The notes beneath the pieces are model-generated. The model was not told where the DNA came from. It searched no databases and saw nothing but the letters and a program-made list of their open reading frames with translations. From Saccharum officinarum (lineage: Eukaryota > Streptophyta > Magnoliopsida > Poales > Poaceae), in the NCBI GenBank assembly GCA_020631735.1, contig CM036231.1:585831-649830 (forward strand): DNA of 64,000 nucleotides, written 5' to 3'. A program made the translations under genes and the position numbers. How positions within the stretch are numbered: the stretch's first letter is position 1; each line of letters opens with the position of its first letter. This document shows, piece by piece, positions 11,486-22,154 of the stretch.

Positions 11486-12580
11486 TTACTTTATTTATGA
11501 CCTTATAATGCATGAACACATCATATGATTATATTTCATGAAACCATTTTACTGTAGTAATTACGTAAATGTAGATTACATGAAATTAATCTAACCTACA
11601 ACAAGGGACACACCATTAACTACATGCATGGACATATATATATCATCATAAAGCAACATGCGTCCTATCTACACACTGGAGATTTCAAACAGTAGGGTGT
11701 GTTATATTGGCGGCTAGTGGCAGCCTTAGGTTTGCGATGATACACCAGGAGTGGCAGCGTTGCCTCTATGATTTCTGAACGAAGTGGCAACTGGGGGGAT
11801 GCGCGTGCGCCAGGACTTGAATCTATCGGCGACAGATAGGAGGCGTTTGGTTGCCTTCTCAGCCCAGCCTGGATGGCTCGAGGTAGCCAGGCCCCCAGCA
11901 GCCTGTATGAACTAAAGCAAGATGCGTTTGTTTGGATGCTCGCATGGACGCATGCCGGCCGAATCGAGCTTGTGTTTGGTTACCCAGTTGGATAGACATG
12001 CATCAGATTTTCTAGTCTAGGCACAGTCCTCCACGCGCTTCACCTGCACCGCCCCGGCCTGTCTCCGTAGAAACGAAGAAAAAGTTCGCATCCTGGAGCC
12101 AGGCTCGGAGATGGCTTTTGCAGCTAGTCGGCCAGGCCCGCTCGTTGATCCAGGCATCCAAACACTTGTATGTTGCACCCGGCGAGCCTGGTTCGGCCGG
12201 AAGCAGGCAACCAAACGCCCCCTATTATTTGGGCTTTTGTCATGTGCTGTGTCTATGTGTGTGCGCCCTCGCCCTACCCTTTTCTTTCTTTTCCATGCAT
12301 CCATGACAACGGCACAATGGACTCTCCTCATGCAACACCTGCGCCCAGGAGATGCTAGCTATGCCTGTCAGGGTCGCGTGGAGACTGCATGGGCCGCTGT
12401 ACTCGATCTCCTCTCCTTGATAGAGGGAACGGAGGTAGAAACTTAACTAGGTCATTTCATGTACAAAAGTTGGATGTAATACTACTAAACGACAACTGCA
12501 CTTTTCTAGTTTATATTACTGCTCATCAGGATCACTTCGCCGTGACGACGCCTCTCTGATGTCCAACATACCGGCCGCCG
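11486..12580 (+). repeat. Diverged tandem duplication, copy 2
   Basis: Counterpart of 8922-11165 with the shared blocks in the same order. It lacks the MITE pair and the AGCATCTCC element found in copy 1. It carries its own insertion at 11839-12223. Confidence 0.75.
11839..12223. mobile_element. TIR element with GGCGTTTGGTTGCC ends
   Basis: GGAGGCGTTTGGTTGCC at the left is mirrored by GGCAACCAAACGCCCCC at the right. The internal CCAGGC and GCATGGACGCATGCC segments are also palindromic. It separates sequences that are contiguous in copy 1 (about 9530-9560), which supports an insertion. No transposase; the superfamily is uncertain (hAT-like ends). Confidence 0.65.
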
Positions 12581-13448
12581 GCTTAAAAGTCACTATATTG
12601 CTTGCGTGCACGATGCATACAGAACTTGCTTGTTACTCGGAGTACATGCATTGAAGACGGTCAGAAAAAAAACCCTAAGAAACATATTTACCAATAAGAT
12701 TAAGCACCGTTATTTTCCATGAGCAGAGAGATGCATGCGGCATGCAACGTCTTTTTTTTTTTGAAAGCCAATCTGATGATGTCCTACGTAGTAAAGGATG
12801 CGGTAGAGGAGTGCAATCTGAGATTCCAGAAATGGAAGAATCGTTTGGTCTTGAAAGCAAAAGCTTCGTCCAAAGAACTCGGAGCAACAAGTCACATCAG
12901 TGGAGAACAGTGATGCTATCATTATTCTCCGCTCTCTCTCTCTGGTTCTCTTTAAGTACACTGGCACTACACTGTGCTCTGTGCCCTGTGCGTGCGGCAA
13001 GCGCATTGTAGAGACAAATTCATACGGAAGAAGGCTAAGATTTATGACACCAAATTATTAACATTAGACACACCATGTATATTTTTATAATATGTTTATT
13101 TGATGTCATAGGTATTATTGTCCTTTTCTATTAATTTGGTCAAGCATAAAAAATGACTTAAGATAACTATAAAAATTAATTTATTTAGGAACATAAGGAG
13201 CCTTACAAATTAGTGCAGCTAGCTTGCTAACTATTAAATAGTTCCGTAGAGTGTAGTTAACATCTATTATACTACTTAAAAAATATCGATTGTTATCGTC
13301 GTATACTTGTATCACCTCGCTCCCCGTTCTCCGCCTGGTCGGCAGAGTCCGCGAGCCCGGTCTGCAGAGTTCGCGTCGGGGTATGTGCATCTGGCCCTCA
13401 AGCCCAGGGTTTTCTCTATCTGCCGAAATTCTCTGATTTCTTTTTGAA
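12581..13448. other. Intergenic DNA, nothing recognised
   Basis: A small open frame at 12719-12913 (64 codons) has no recognisable domain. The rest is AT-rich. Confidence 0.45.
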
Positions 13449-13912
13449 ATTTCCCTTTTATCCGTGAGGTCCGATAAAATTAGTTATCGGCTAAAATTTT
13501 TGTGGTTTTCCTGCTCCCACGTGGACGACCCAAATTCGCCCGCGTGATAGTCCAATAGCTCATATAGCTCCTTCCAGCCTATGAAGTGAACAAGTGATGT
13601 TTAATTGTTTAGGAATAGTTTCAAGTCAAATTCTATGATTTTTTTCAAAACATTTTATTTTTTGAATTTGGCCCGATATTTCCCTTCTATCTGTGAGGTC
13701 CGATAAAATTAGATATCGTCTAAAATTTTTGTGTTTTTCTTGCTCCCACGTGGATGGCCCAAATTCGCCTGCGCGATAGTCCAATAGCTCATATAGCTCC
13801 TTCCAGCCTATCAAGTGAACAAGCGATGTTTAATAGTTTAGGAATAGTTTCAAGTTAAATTCTACGATTTTCTCAAAACATTTTACTTTTTGAATTTGGC
13901 ACGATATTTTTG
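13449..13912. repeat. About 229-bp tandem repeat, two copies
   Basis: The unit includes GTGAGGTCCGATAAAATTAG, TGCTCCCACGTGGA, CAATAGCTCATATAGCTCC, GTTTAGGAATAGTTTCAAGT and TTTTTGAATTTGGC. It appears at about 13449-13676 and again at about 13677-13912 with scattered differences. No coding function is apparent. Confidence 0.85.
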
Positions 13913-13929
13913 ATATATACTGTTTATCC

Positions 13930-14599
13930 TATTTATCCATGACCTCTGTGCCCCTACATTATCGTCTGCGCCCCTACCCCACTCGCCCTGTGCCGCCGCG
14001 TGTCCGAACCGAATAAAACGCTTCCACACCCCGCTCGACAGTCGCCCCGTGCGTCCAAATTGGGGAAAAAATGCCTGCTCCAGCCTCCATATGACAGCGT
14101 GCGGGCTCGGACACTTTGCCCGACGCGGGCGGGCGAGGCCACGGGGGCACCATGGCGCGTCTGCGAGGTGGAGCACAGGAGTGATGGTGAGGTGGATCAC
14201 GGGTGCCACAGGAGTGATGGTGAGGTGGATCACGGGTGGCACACAAGCTCGACGATGTGAAAGAGACGTGGGAGTACTGTTGGCGCAGCTGAGGCCTGAG
14301 GAGGAGGAAGGGCGTCAGCGGGTCTCGGCTGGAGCTACAGTGGAGGGGAGGAGGAAGGACGCCGGAGGATCTCGATCGAAGCTGCGGTGGAGGGCATCCT
14401 GGAGGTAAAGGAAAGAGGGAGTGCTGGCAGTTTACCAAGGCAGACATTTTTGATCGCTTCCATAAATGAAAACGTCCGCCTCCATAAATGAAAACGTCTG
14501 CCTCTGAAAATCTTCAGGCATTTAACGAGGCGGTTGGATTTTGTGACCGTCTCGATTAATGTTTGGGCAGTGCCTCACAAAATTATTTTTGTAGTAGTG
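13930..14599. mobile_element. CACTA element, right-terminal portion
   Basis: The segment ends TTTTTGTAGTAGTG at 14599, the inverse of the CACTACTACAAAAA terminus of grass CACTA elements. Inside lie subterminal-style repeats (CCATAAATGAAAACGTC(C/T)GCCTC twice; ACGAGGCGGT/ACCGTCTCG inverted). A 33-bp near-perfect tandem pair (GGAGTGATGGTGAGGTGG) is at about 14180-14245. The left terminus is not identifiable, so the left boundary is a guess. The GC-rich frames inside have no known domain. Confidence 0.6.
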
Positions 14600-15374
14600 A
14601 TTGCGGGCGCGCGTGCTGTGCGAGCGTGCTAGGGAGCTAGGAGCAGGGCCGGCGAGGTTGGCGGCCTAGCGCGGCTGGGGAGGACGAAGGAGCCAGTGGG
14701 AGCTCAGCCGGCCATAGGTGGTGGATATCCTCTAGAGGTTGCGGAAGCGACACGGAAAATGTGAAGGAGATGAATAGGAGATGAGTATGGAAGGAGATAA
14801 GAAGAGAGAATAATTGAGGGAAAATGAGAGAAAAAAGGAAATAGAAAAAAGAAGAAAAAATATGAGGGTATTATAGACATTTTATCATTGTCAACAATAA
14901 GGAGAAACTATTTTACCAAATGCTTATCTAAAACAGCTTCAGCTCCATAAGTGAAGCTGCTTTATCTGAAACAAAAAAGAAAAGAAAAAAAAGCTCCACT
15001 GTACCAAACACATCATTAATAAGCTGTGGTTTCGCCCCTAGTCTCTGTCACCAATCCGACTGCCTCATCACGGTGAGCGACTTGGACGGCACGGCTATGA
15101 GCCTATGATCGTGTCATGGGTGACGCCCAACGAGCTGAGCAGCATGGGAGGGGTTGTATACTGCCGCGAGAGCAAGTGAACCAGCTACTTCGATCTACCT
15201 GTTGAGCGGTTGTGCATTCTAGCAGATTGGCATAGCCTTTAGCGACACGATAAGGTGATAAAGATAGGGAATCACGTAAATATTAAAAAACAATTTTGTT
15301 AGACTTTATATTTTCCATATATCATTAGATTTGTAAATTTCTTAATATGTTTGTCACAAGGTCTCGTATAAAAA

Positions 15375-15411
15375 TTCATTACTCTCGTGCAACGCACAAG
15401 CATATTTCTAG
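15375..15411 (+). mobile_element. Helitron 3' terminus (decayed)
   Basis: A short hairpin (CTCGTGC / GCACAAG with one mismatch, loop AAC) is followed by CATATTTCTAG and then a host T. This is the 3' signature of Helitrons: hairpin, CTRR end, insertion between A and T. The matching 5' TC end was not found. Confidence 0.7.
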
Positions 15412-16131
15412 TGGACGCAAATAGTAAACAAGTAGGTAACAATAGGCGCCCACGTACGCGCTCAAACCAAAATCATATCATATAGCTGATGTTGCAATTA
15501 ATTCATTAATTAGAATAACAATTAATCAAACTAGCAAATTATTAAGTTGTTAATATATATTTTTTAGAATGCACTTAAGCGTGTTTTTCATTATTAAGAG
15601 AAGTAGGAAATGTCAAGAACAACAACGGCTCCTGTTCCCACCCGGCGAGAGGCCAGCAACGGTTGCAGGGACACACTAAAACGAACAAAAGAGAAAAAAA
15701 CGTGCACTGCAGCGCTCCTGAGAGGGGAAGTTTGGAGGCTCCTGAGCTCCCCAGCGATCGCCGCGCTCGCCCCGTCGTGTCCTCCTCCACACTTCCGTGT
15801 CCACCCTGCCCTACCCCAGCCCGGAGCCAGAGGCGCAGGGCAACTCCATCCCTCCCCGCCGGTCGCCGCGCTTGCCCCGTCGACGTCATCTTCCTCCGTG
15901 CTGCAGGTTCGCCTCCTCTCCTTCACCCACGCATACACCGGCGGAGCGAGCGATCGCGCGGACGTGTGGTGCAAGCCGAGGGACGGTATATGTAGCAGTA
16001 CAGTCGCTGCGGCTGCTGTGGACATGTGATAGTGGTGGTGAGGGGCTCCAGAGGGAGGGAGTGGTTGGGGGTGTGATGACTGATGGGTGCACGAGTGGCG
16101 GAGCGTAGGCAGGTAGGCAGGCGCGGCGGCC
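15412..16131. other. GC-rich stretch upstream of the GAPN fragment
   Basis: About 15600-16130 is GC-rich and open in several frames on both strands, which is a composition effect. It directly precedes the CACTA element inserted at the GAPN ATG, so it could hold the former 5' leader or promoter of that gene fragment. I cannot confirm this from sequence alone. TCGCCGCGCT.GCCCCGTCG occurs twice about 100 bp apart. Confidence 0.4.
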
Positions 16132-16134
16132 ATG

Positions 16135-17804
16135 CATAGAGACAGGAAAATTCCTGACGGCCAAAAACCGTTAGGAATGAGCTGAAAACCGCCAGGACCG
16201 TCAGGAACAGCTCAATAGGAAAGACTGGTTTCTCCTGACTGCTGGCCGACAGGAAACTTTTTCTGACGGCAATTCCTGACGGTTCTAGATTGACCATTGA
16301 AATCGTTTCTCCTGACAGTATATATGGCCGACAGGAATCCCCGTATCCATTTCTTGTCGCCCAACCTATCAGGAAAAGATCAACAGGAATTGGTTTCCAA
16401 TTCCCGGTGCAAATCCCAACAGTAATGGTGGCACCATCCAGTCACGATTGGTCTCCCAACCATCCTTTTGTTCCAGAAATACATTTAATAAATTAAACAT
16501 TATTCAGCATATGCATTAGCCATCATATGACAGAAACAAAGTTACACTAGATTTCAGACTGGTTCACAAGTGCAAACTGCACAACATATAAAAGTTCATG
16601 CTAGTTCAACAGTTCACATAGCTATTCTAGCTCCTACACAGGTTTAAAGCTGCATCCCAACTACATAACAAAGGCCTTTTCACTCTAACATATATATACT
16701 AGGTTTCTAATAACTACACAAAAGAGGTTAGTTTCCTTCAACAGCAACATGTCTCTTGCGATGTCATTGCTCAGGAGAACCAGAAGCTGCATTTCCAGCA
16801 TGGGATGACCCAGTACCCTACAATGGTGAGTGGTTCTAACACTGAAGACTACACATCACAATTCAAGGACACAAGCAGATGGAATTTAAATAGGCTAGGA
16901 TAATTTTGGTTATCTGTGTGAACTTCAAGATTGCACATCGGCTCAAATAAAAAATTGAGATGGAGCCACAAGTTGCATCAACATAAAACACGTACTGGTT
17001 TATATGAATCCCAGACAATTAGATAAGGTATAGGTTTACACAAAAATTCAAATAAGATTCATATTCATATACAAGGTTTACTATTATTATGTGTTACTGC
17101 TCCTGCAGCAAATAGCTCACATATAGCTAGATGCCTCATGCAGGCGTCCGGAGGCCCTTGGGGGCGGTGGCTCAGACGTTGGGGAGATACCTAGGGGCGG
17201 CGGAGTGAGCGTCGGGGAGGACCTGTGAGGCGGCGCCGCGGGCTTCGAGGACGGCCTAGGGACGGCGGCGCGGGTGTCGGGAACAACCCTGGGGGTGGCA
17301 GTGCGGGCGTCGGGTGATGCCGAGGGAGGCGACGTAGGTATCGGGGAGGGCCCTGGGGGCATGGCGGCGCAGGCATCTGGGAGGGCCCTGGGAGCAGCGG
17401 CGGGCATGGAGCCCTAGGGGCAGCGGAAGGCGTGCGAGCTAGGAGGAGCCCTGGTGAGGCGGCGGATGTGGGTGGAGGAAACTCCTTGGGCTTGCGGCGG
17501 AAATGTGAATGGGTCGGGCTGGTTAGAGTTTGCATACTTTTATGTACCACAGGCCCGAGGTACTGTAGGAAAGGCGCGTCCTCAATTTTTTTTAGGTGAG
17601 CCGCGCGCGGGTGGGAGGAAACCCATCTGTTTCGAGCAGCCGTCAGGAATCATTAGTGCGTTCCTGACGGTGTTGATGTTTCCCGTCGGCTCACCGATAG
17701 GAGTAATCTTACCCAATCCTGACGGTTTTTGACAACCAACAGGAAATATTGAGGTTCCTGACGGTTTCTATGAAACCGACAGGAAAAAAGAAAACCTGAT
17801 AGTG
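16135..17804. mobile_element. Non-autonomous CACTA element (1.67 kb) inserted at an ATG
   Basis: The right end reads CCTGATAGTG (inverse CACTATCAGG), flanked by ATG (17805-17807). The left end begins CATAGAGACAGG, a decayed terminus, preceded by ATG (16132-16134). This gives a 3-bp target duplication typical of CACTA elements. Both ends carry dense subterminal repeats of CCTGACGG..TT / AACCGTCAGG. The interior has a GC-rich island (17110-17450) but no transposase. The terminal region at 39680-39750 belongs to the same family. Confidence 0.75.
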
Positions 17805-17950
17805 ATGGTGCTGGTGGGGACGGGGGTGTTCGCGGAGATCCTGGACAGCGAGGTGTACAGGTACTACGCCGATGGCGAGTGGGGCAGCTCTGCCTCCGGC
17901 AAGTCGTCGCCATATCGTCAACCCCACGTCCCCACCACCCGCAAGGCAAC
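17805..17950 (+). pseudogene. N-terminal fragment of NADP-dependent non-phosphorylating GAPDH (ALDH11)
   Basis: From the ATG at 17805 the frame encodes GTGVFAEILDSEVYRYYADG, followed by EW, SASGK and, after a one-base shift, IVNPT. This is the start of plant GAPN, the cytosolic aldehyde dehydrogenase family 11 enzyme that oxidises glyceraldehyde-3-phosphate to 3-phosphoglycerate with NADP. Only the first roughly 45 residues of an enzyme of about 500 are present. The NAD(P)-binding core, the catalytic Cys and the Glu base are all absent. The CACTA element lies immediately before the ATG, whose three bases are its target duplication. The fragment is therefore non-functional. Confidence 0.8.
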
Positions 17951-18675
17951 GACCCATGCTGGGCTAGCGAGGCCGCGGTGGCCTCTGTGCCGGGCAGGCA
18001 AGGCAGCGGCGCTGGGCTTGTGGGGCAGTTGCTGGGGATTTTCTTCCCTTCTCGTTCTCCTAGCTCAGCTGTAACGGCGACGGGGGATTGTACCGTGGAG
18101 GCCGATGCAACATACCTGAAGCCTGAAGGGTGGTGCCTGTCCATCTCAGACTCTTGGAATTGTTCATTTTGGTCTTTAAGAAGAAAAAATAGATGTAATC
18201 ATTTTCTGCAAATATTTCATCTACCAACCACGCCATCCAACCTCTTCATCATCTTGGGGTTCCATAACTGATTTAACTTGTCATATATATCTCTGTAGTA
18301 ATAAAATGGAATCACATCAGCGCATAAAATTCTAGCTGAGTAAGGAACTGGGCAGAAAAATTGTGGCTACAATAGTATATCAACTATGCATATTACTGAC
18401 CGTCTCCTTTTCAATACCAAAATGGTCTTCTGTCCCTGAGAGATGGTAGATCGTTCATGCTATATTCAGCTACACACCAAAACCCCACCACAGTGTCCCG
18501 TGACCACCAACTCTATGTCTCTATCTTTAAAAGTGGTCGTTGTCATGCGTAACTCTTCACCATTCCTCACTTCCCACTCATCACTGACCAACCCAGTTCC
18601 GCGACCCACCTCCCACAGTCCCACTCACTCACTGAGCCAGCCAGGCGCCCAGGCAGCCACTGCCAGTCTGCCACA
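17951..18675. other. Intergenic DNA, nothing recognised
   Basis: No recognisable coding region or repeat after the GAPN fragment. 18440-18675 could contain the promoter of the following membrane-protein frame, but no clear TATA element stands out. Confidence 0.4.
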
Positions 18676-19029
18676 ACGCCTCCACTCCCCGTCCTCTCCA
18701 CAGCGACCCGCTCCCCGTGGGACTCGGAGCTCTTCCTCCTGGTCATCGTCGGCTACCTCGCGTTCAACCTCCACCGCACCATCTTGCAAAGCCAGGACGG
18801 CGTCGAAGTGGCCTTCTGGGTCGTCTCCTAGCTCCTGCAGTACAAGCTCTTCCCATCCATCCGCCTCTACGTGCTCTCGCGGCCGGAGTCGCCGGAGAGG
18901 TACAGGGCCAGCGACTCCGCGGTGTTCCTCGCCGTGTGCCTCCTCGTGCTCCGCACCTGGAAGGTACTCTCGACCTGGCTCGTGTTCGCAGCCATCTTGG
19001 CTGGCTTCTTCCTGCTGCTCTCCGTCTAA
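18676..19029 (+). pseudogene. Disabled small multi-pass membrane protein, unrecognised
   Basis: One frame encodes SPWDSELFLLVIVGYLAFNL, then HRTILQSQDGVEVAFWVV, a TAG stop at 18829-18831, LLQYKLFPSIRLYVLSRPES, SAVFLAVCLLVL and a final hydrophobic segment ending LLLSV before TAA. The frame reads as a coherent membrane protein of about 117 residues with three or four hydrophobic segments, GC-rich third positions and a basic/acidic loop. However, no in-frame ATG precedes it. An ACG at 18676 sits where a start would be expected, and the internal TAG appears to replace a Gln codon. AAG|GTACTC at 18961-18969 could alternatively be a splice donor. I do not recognise the family. Confidence 0.5.
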
Positions 19030-20284
19030 GGAGAAGTGACAGATCATGCGAGGAAGTAGATGGTCTCTTACCACAAATTTCCATGCCAGAAGGAGGTCTT
19101 GCATACGGTGATTCATCAGTTCTCGATTTTGGGGCAACCAAGAGGTGAAACTGTGGAGGTACGCCTATGAATTAGAACAGGGTATAGAGTAGTTACTTAG
19201 TATTTTGCTAGATCTGTCAATGAATAATCACTAGATCCTTTCATTTCCATAGATCGAGTATTTGTTAATGATGCTTGGGACTCAATTTTCCCCAGTGCAT
19301 ATTCAGTATAAAGAAATGAAATTACTAGCAATAGTAAACAAAATGGAAGTTTTACGGATGAATGTTATATGCTGATTCTTATTCCTCGTTGTTGGACCTC
19401 AATCAATCTTTGCAGTGTTTAATTTTCTTTTTCTTAGGAGGTTACTAAATGATGATTTTTCTGGGTGCCATTAGTTTTTTCCATGGTAAAGATCAATTGA
19501 TCTGCTGTGTACATCATTTGGCAGGCTTGGTTCTGCATTTCTGCTTTGTAATTACTTTCACAACTTCATTATGTTTCCAGAGCTAATGAATCTCTTCAAT
19601 TACACCAACAAAGATATACACCACGCCTTCCTGTATGGGGATCTGATGGAACATGGAATTAGGTTCCTCTTGTTCTTTGTTTGGTAAAAAATTATATTCA
19701 GACGTTCAGTCCCTTTTCATCACTCCTGAGTCCTGACACAACTTGTGACTTATCTTTCAAAAAAAAAAACCTGTGACTTATGTTTCAAAGCCACCAGACA
19801 TATACGTTTATGTTCCTGGAGCTGTTTTCTTAGTTTACTCCTACAGTTTTTAGAACTTGGAGGCCTGAACATTGGATGTATTTTCTGTTTGTGCTGTCCT
19901 GAATGGAGCCATGGAACATGGAGGCATCTTGAGATGATAAAGAGAAATAATTATATGCATAATTAGTATCACCGAACATATACTAATACATTCTATTCTG
20001 GGAACTGTACTTTTCACTTGCTACACAATGGTTTGTGCACTGAAATTTGTCACTGAGCAGTATTTTTCTTGTTGATGCCGCTGAGAAGACAGAACACAAA
20101 TGTTACTAATGTCAAATACGAAAACAAGGAATTGGCATCCTCTTTACCTTGTTTATGCTGAAACAGTATGACTGTTTTGTTCATATGCTTTTTGATCCCT
20201 TTGCATTTGCAATATATTGGCCATATCAACCAAATATTCTCCCTCCATTCTTATACGATCATGTTCTCTGCAGGATACTCAACT
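19030..20284 (+). other. Probable intron or 5' region of the 20285 gene
   Basis: AT-rich DNA with no supportable coding region. It ends in a good splice acceptor, a pyrimidine-rich stretch and TCTCTGCAG ending at 20273, just before the ATG at 20285. The same acceptor is conserved in the broken paralogue at 1478-1775. An upstream non-coding exon is therefore likely but cannot be placed. Confidence 0.45.
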
Positions 20285-20941
20285 ATGGAAAATCAAACGA
20301 CCTATCCAACTGCTCATTTCTCCAACCTTGCTCATGGAGATAAGGTGTGGGCCGGTGTCCTCTTTGGAGGAGTTTCCTTGGTGCTGGCGGTGCTTACGGC
20401 ACTAGCTGTGCACTGTTACCACCGCCGGTGGGGCAGTGCGCGCGCTCAGCATGCACGCGATGCGGACGAGGCAGCACGGGCGAGTGAGGTGCAGCTTTCA
20501 GCTGCACATCTCGCCGCTTCTCAGGTGAGGACGCAGGAGCTCGAGCTCGAGCTCGCCGCGGCGCACGAGCGGACTAGCTCGCTCCAAGCTCAGGTCGTAG
20601 AGCTGGAGCGGAGGTTCCACGAGATCTTTGAGGAGCTTAGACAGGAGAGGCAGAAGGCTAGTGTTCTGGAACGCAAGCTCTCCCTGACAGAGCAGGCCAG
20701 AGATTTAGAGAAAGAAGCGCAGCAGACGAGCTATGCCATGTACAAGGAGGCAGCGCGAGAGGTGGAGGAGCTCCAGGGACTCCTAGCAGTTCAGGTGGAG
20801 CCCCGGACGGGGAGTGACGAGCTGCCGGAGCCCGACGTTCACGCGCTGCCGAGTGAGCCGCCCATGGTGGCTGCCGCGCCGCCGGCGTTTCCTGCGGCAG
20901 AGGCACACGAGTCAGAGTCAGACTACTTTTCAGCCGCATGA
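20285..20941 (+). CDS. Single-pass membrane protein with long coiled coil, unknown function
   Basis: A 218-residue frame. Residues 1-20 are a short polar N-terminus (MENQTTYPTAHFSNLAHGDK). Residues 21-46 are one hydrophobic helix (VWAGVLFGGVSLVLAVLTAL...HCYH) followed by HRRW, a positive stop-transfer flank. About 55-165 is a long Ala/Glu/Arg/Leu-rich heptad region (LELELAAAHER, VVELERRFHEIFEELRQER, VEELQGLL). About 166-218 is an acidic, Pro/Ala-rich tail ending ESESDYFSAA. An upstream in-frame ATG at 20168 exists, but I start at 20285. A conserved splice acceptor at 20271-20273 lies between the two, and the paralogue at 1478 aligns its own ATG near this point. The high GC of third positions fits a real grass exon. 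Topology suggests a small membrane-anchored scaffold or tether with the coiled coil on the cytosolic side. I do not recognise the family and assign no biochemical role. Confidence 0.65.
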   Translation: MENQTTYPTAHFSNLAHGDKVWAGVLFGGVSLVLAVLTALAVHCYHRRWGSARAQHARDADEAARASEVQLSAAHLAASQVRTQELELELAAAHERTSSLQAQVVELERRFHEIFEELRQERQKASVLERKLSLTEQARDLEKEAQQTSYAMYKEAAREVEELQGLLAVQVEPRTGSDELPEPDVHALPSEPPMVAAAPPAFPAAEAHESESDYFSAA

Positions 20942-20989
20942 GAGCGCTGGACTGGTGTTTATTGTGCGTGTGTGATGCTTAATATATGC

Positions 20990-21245
20990 TAGCGAGTTGT
21001 AGTTCATGTTTAGGTTTATGCATGTCCTGAGTTTATGTGTAAGAGCTAGGGTGCTTTAGCTAGTTTAATTTGTAGTGAAGAGTGGAAAACGCTGCCGGAA
21101 TGGGGCGAGTTGTAGTTCATGCTGATGTTTATGCATGTATTGAATTTCTGAGTTTTAGTTCATGTTAATATTAATGCATGTTTTGAGTTTCTGTTTATCA
21201 GGGTGTATTAGGCTCTTAGCTAATATTTTGTAATGAAAACTCCAA
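20990..21245 (+). repeat. Tandem duplication in the 3' region of the 20285 gene
   Basis: GCGAGTTGTAGTTCATG with TTTATGCATGT occurs at about 20992 and about 21104. A third, weaker copy (TTTTAGTTCATGTTAATATT) is at about 21152. Each is followed by TAGCTA.TTTAATTTGTA/TAATATTTTGTA and GGAAAACGCTG/CCAAAACGCTG blocks. The duplicated block is about 110 bp and may duplicate polyadenylation signals. Confidence 0.65.
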
Positions 21246-22154
21246 AACGCTGTCAATGTTGGGCAACACAAATCTTCCTAGCATCTTGATTTCCATATCA
21301 TATACGCTAATGCTTGGCCATGGGTGTCTGACCCATCGGATGTTGTATTCCTGGGCCTGCACAGCGGATAGGCCCAACAAGCGTGCTTCTTCCCCACTCG
21401 CACTCGCATCTGGTTGTCGGGGCGTCACCGTGCATCCCTACCACACTCCGCCCCGCGCGCGCCCCCTCCCCCACCATGCGCCCGTCCTGCGCTCATGCCG
21501 CCCTTCCCCATGCCGTGCCGCACCACAGCGCCGGCCGCGCCGCGCCGTGCCACCATCCCAAGGCTCACCCCTATCCATGGGCGCACCCCCACCCACCTCG
21601 GCCGTCGCGACCATGGCGGGCACCATGCCACCACCACCCTGGCACCACTAGGAGGAGGTCGGCGCCGGTTCGGACATCTTCTCCTGTGGCCGGCCGAAGA
21701 CCTGCGGCAGGAAAGGGAGGCCTGTGCACGCTAGGCCGTTTGCTCTTGACGTTCCTCTGCTTGGAGCCGAGCTTGCTGGCTACCGCAGTCCCCCACCATG
21801 TAGGCCATGGCCGCGGTTTGACGTCGTGTTTCAAGTGTTTCAGGTGTTTCAGACTTATGTTTTAAGGGTTTTATCATAATGTTGCAAAAGTTGATCTTCG
21901 ATGTTGCATATGTTGCAATCGCAATATATGGATGTTGCAAGCCTATATTTAAATTGTTTCATGTGTTTCAGACGTTTGTTTCAAATGTTACATCTAGTTG
22001 TTCAAAAGTAGATCTTGGTGTTGCATATGTTGCAGTGGCTACACACATGTTCCTAAGCGCACGTTTCAAATGTTTCATCTGTTTCGGACTTATGTTGCAA
22101 ATGTTTTATCTAGATGTTTCAAAAGTAGATCGGGTGTTGCAAGTGGCAGTCCGC
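21246..22154. other. GC-rich island followed by TGTTGCA/TGTTTCA repeats
   Basis: 21380-21840 is GC-rich and proline-coding in several frames with no domain. 21830-22140 contains degenerate repeats of the type GTTTCA.GTGTTTCAGAC and GTTGCATATGTTGCA. These probably belong to a MULE- or MITE-type element, but no termini could be fixed. Confidence 0.4.

Noticed and set aside
15594..16133. 179-codon minus-strand frame and overlapping plus-strand frames
   Set aside because: A composition effect of a GC-rich stretch; no domain, and three overlapping frames are equally open.
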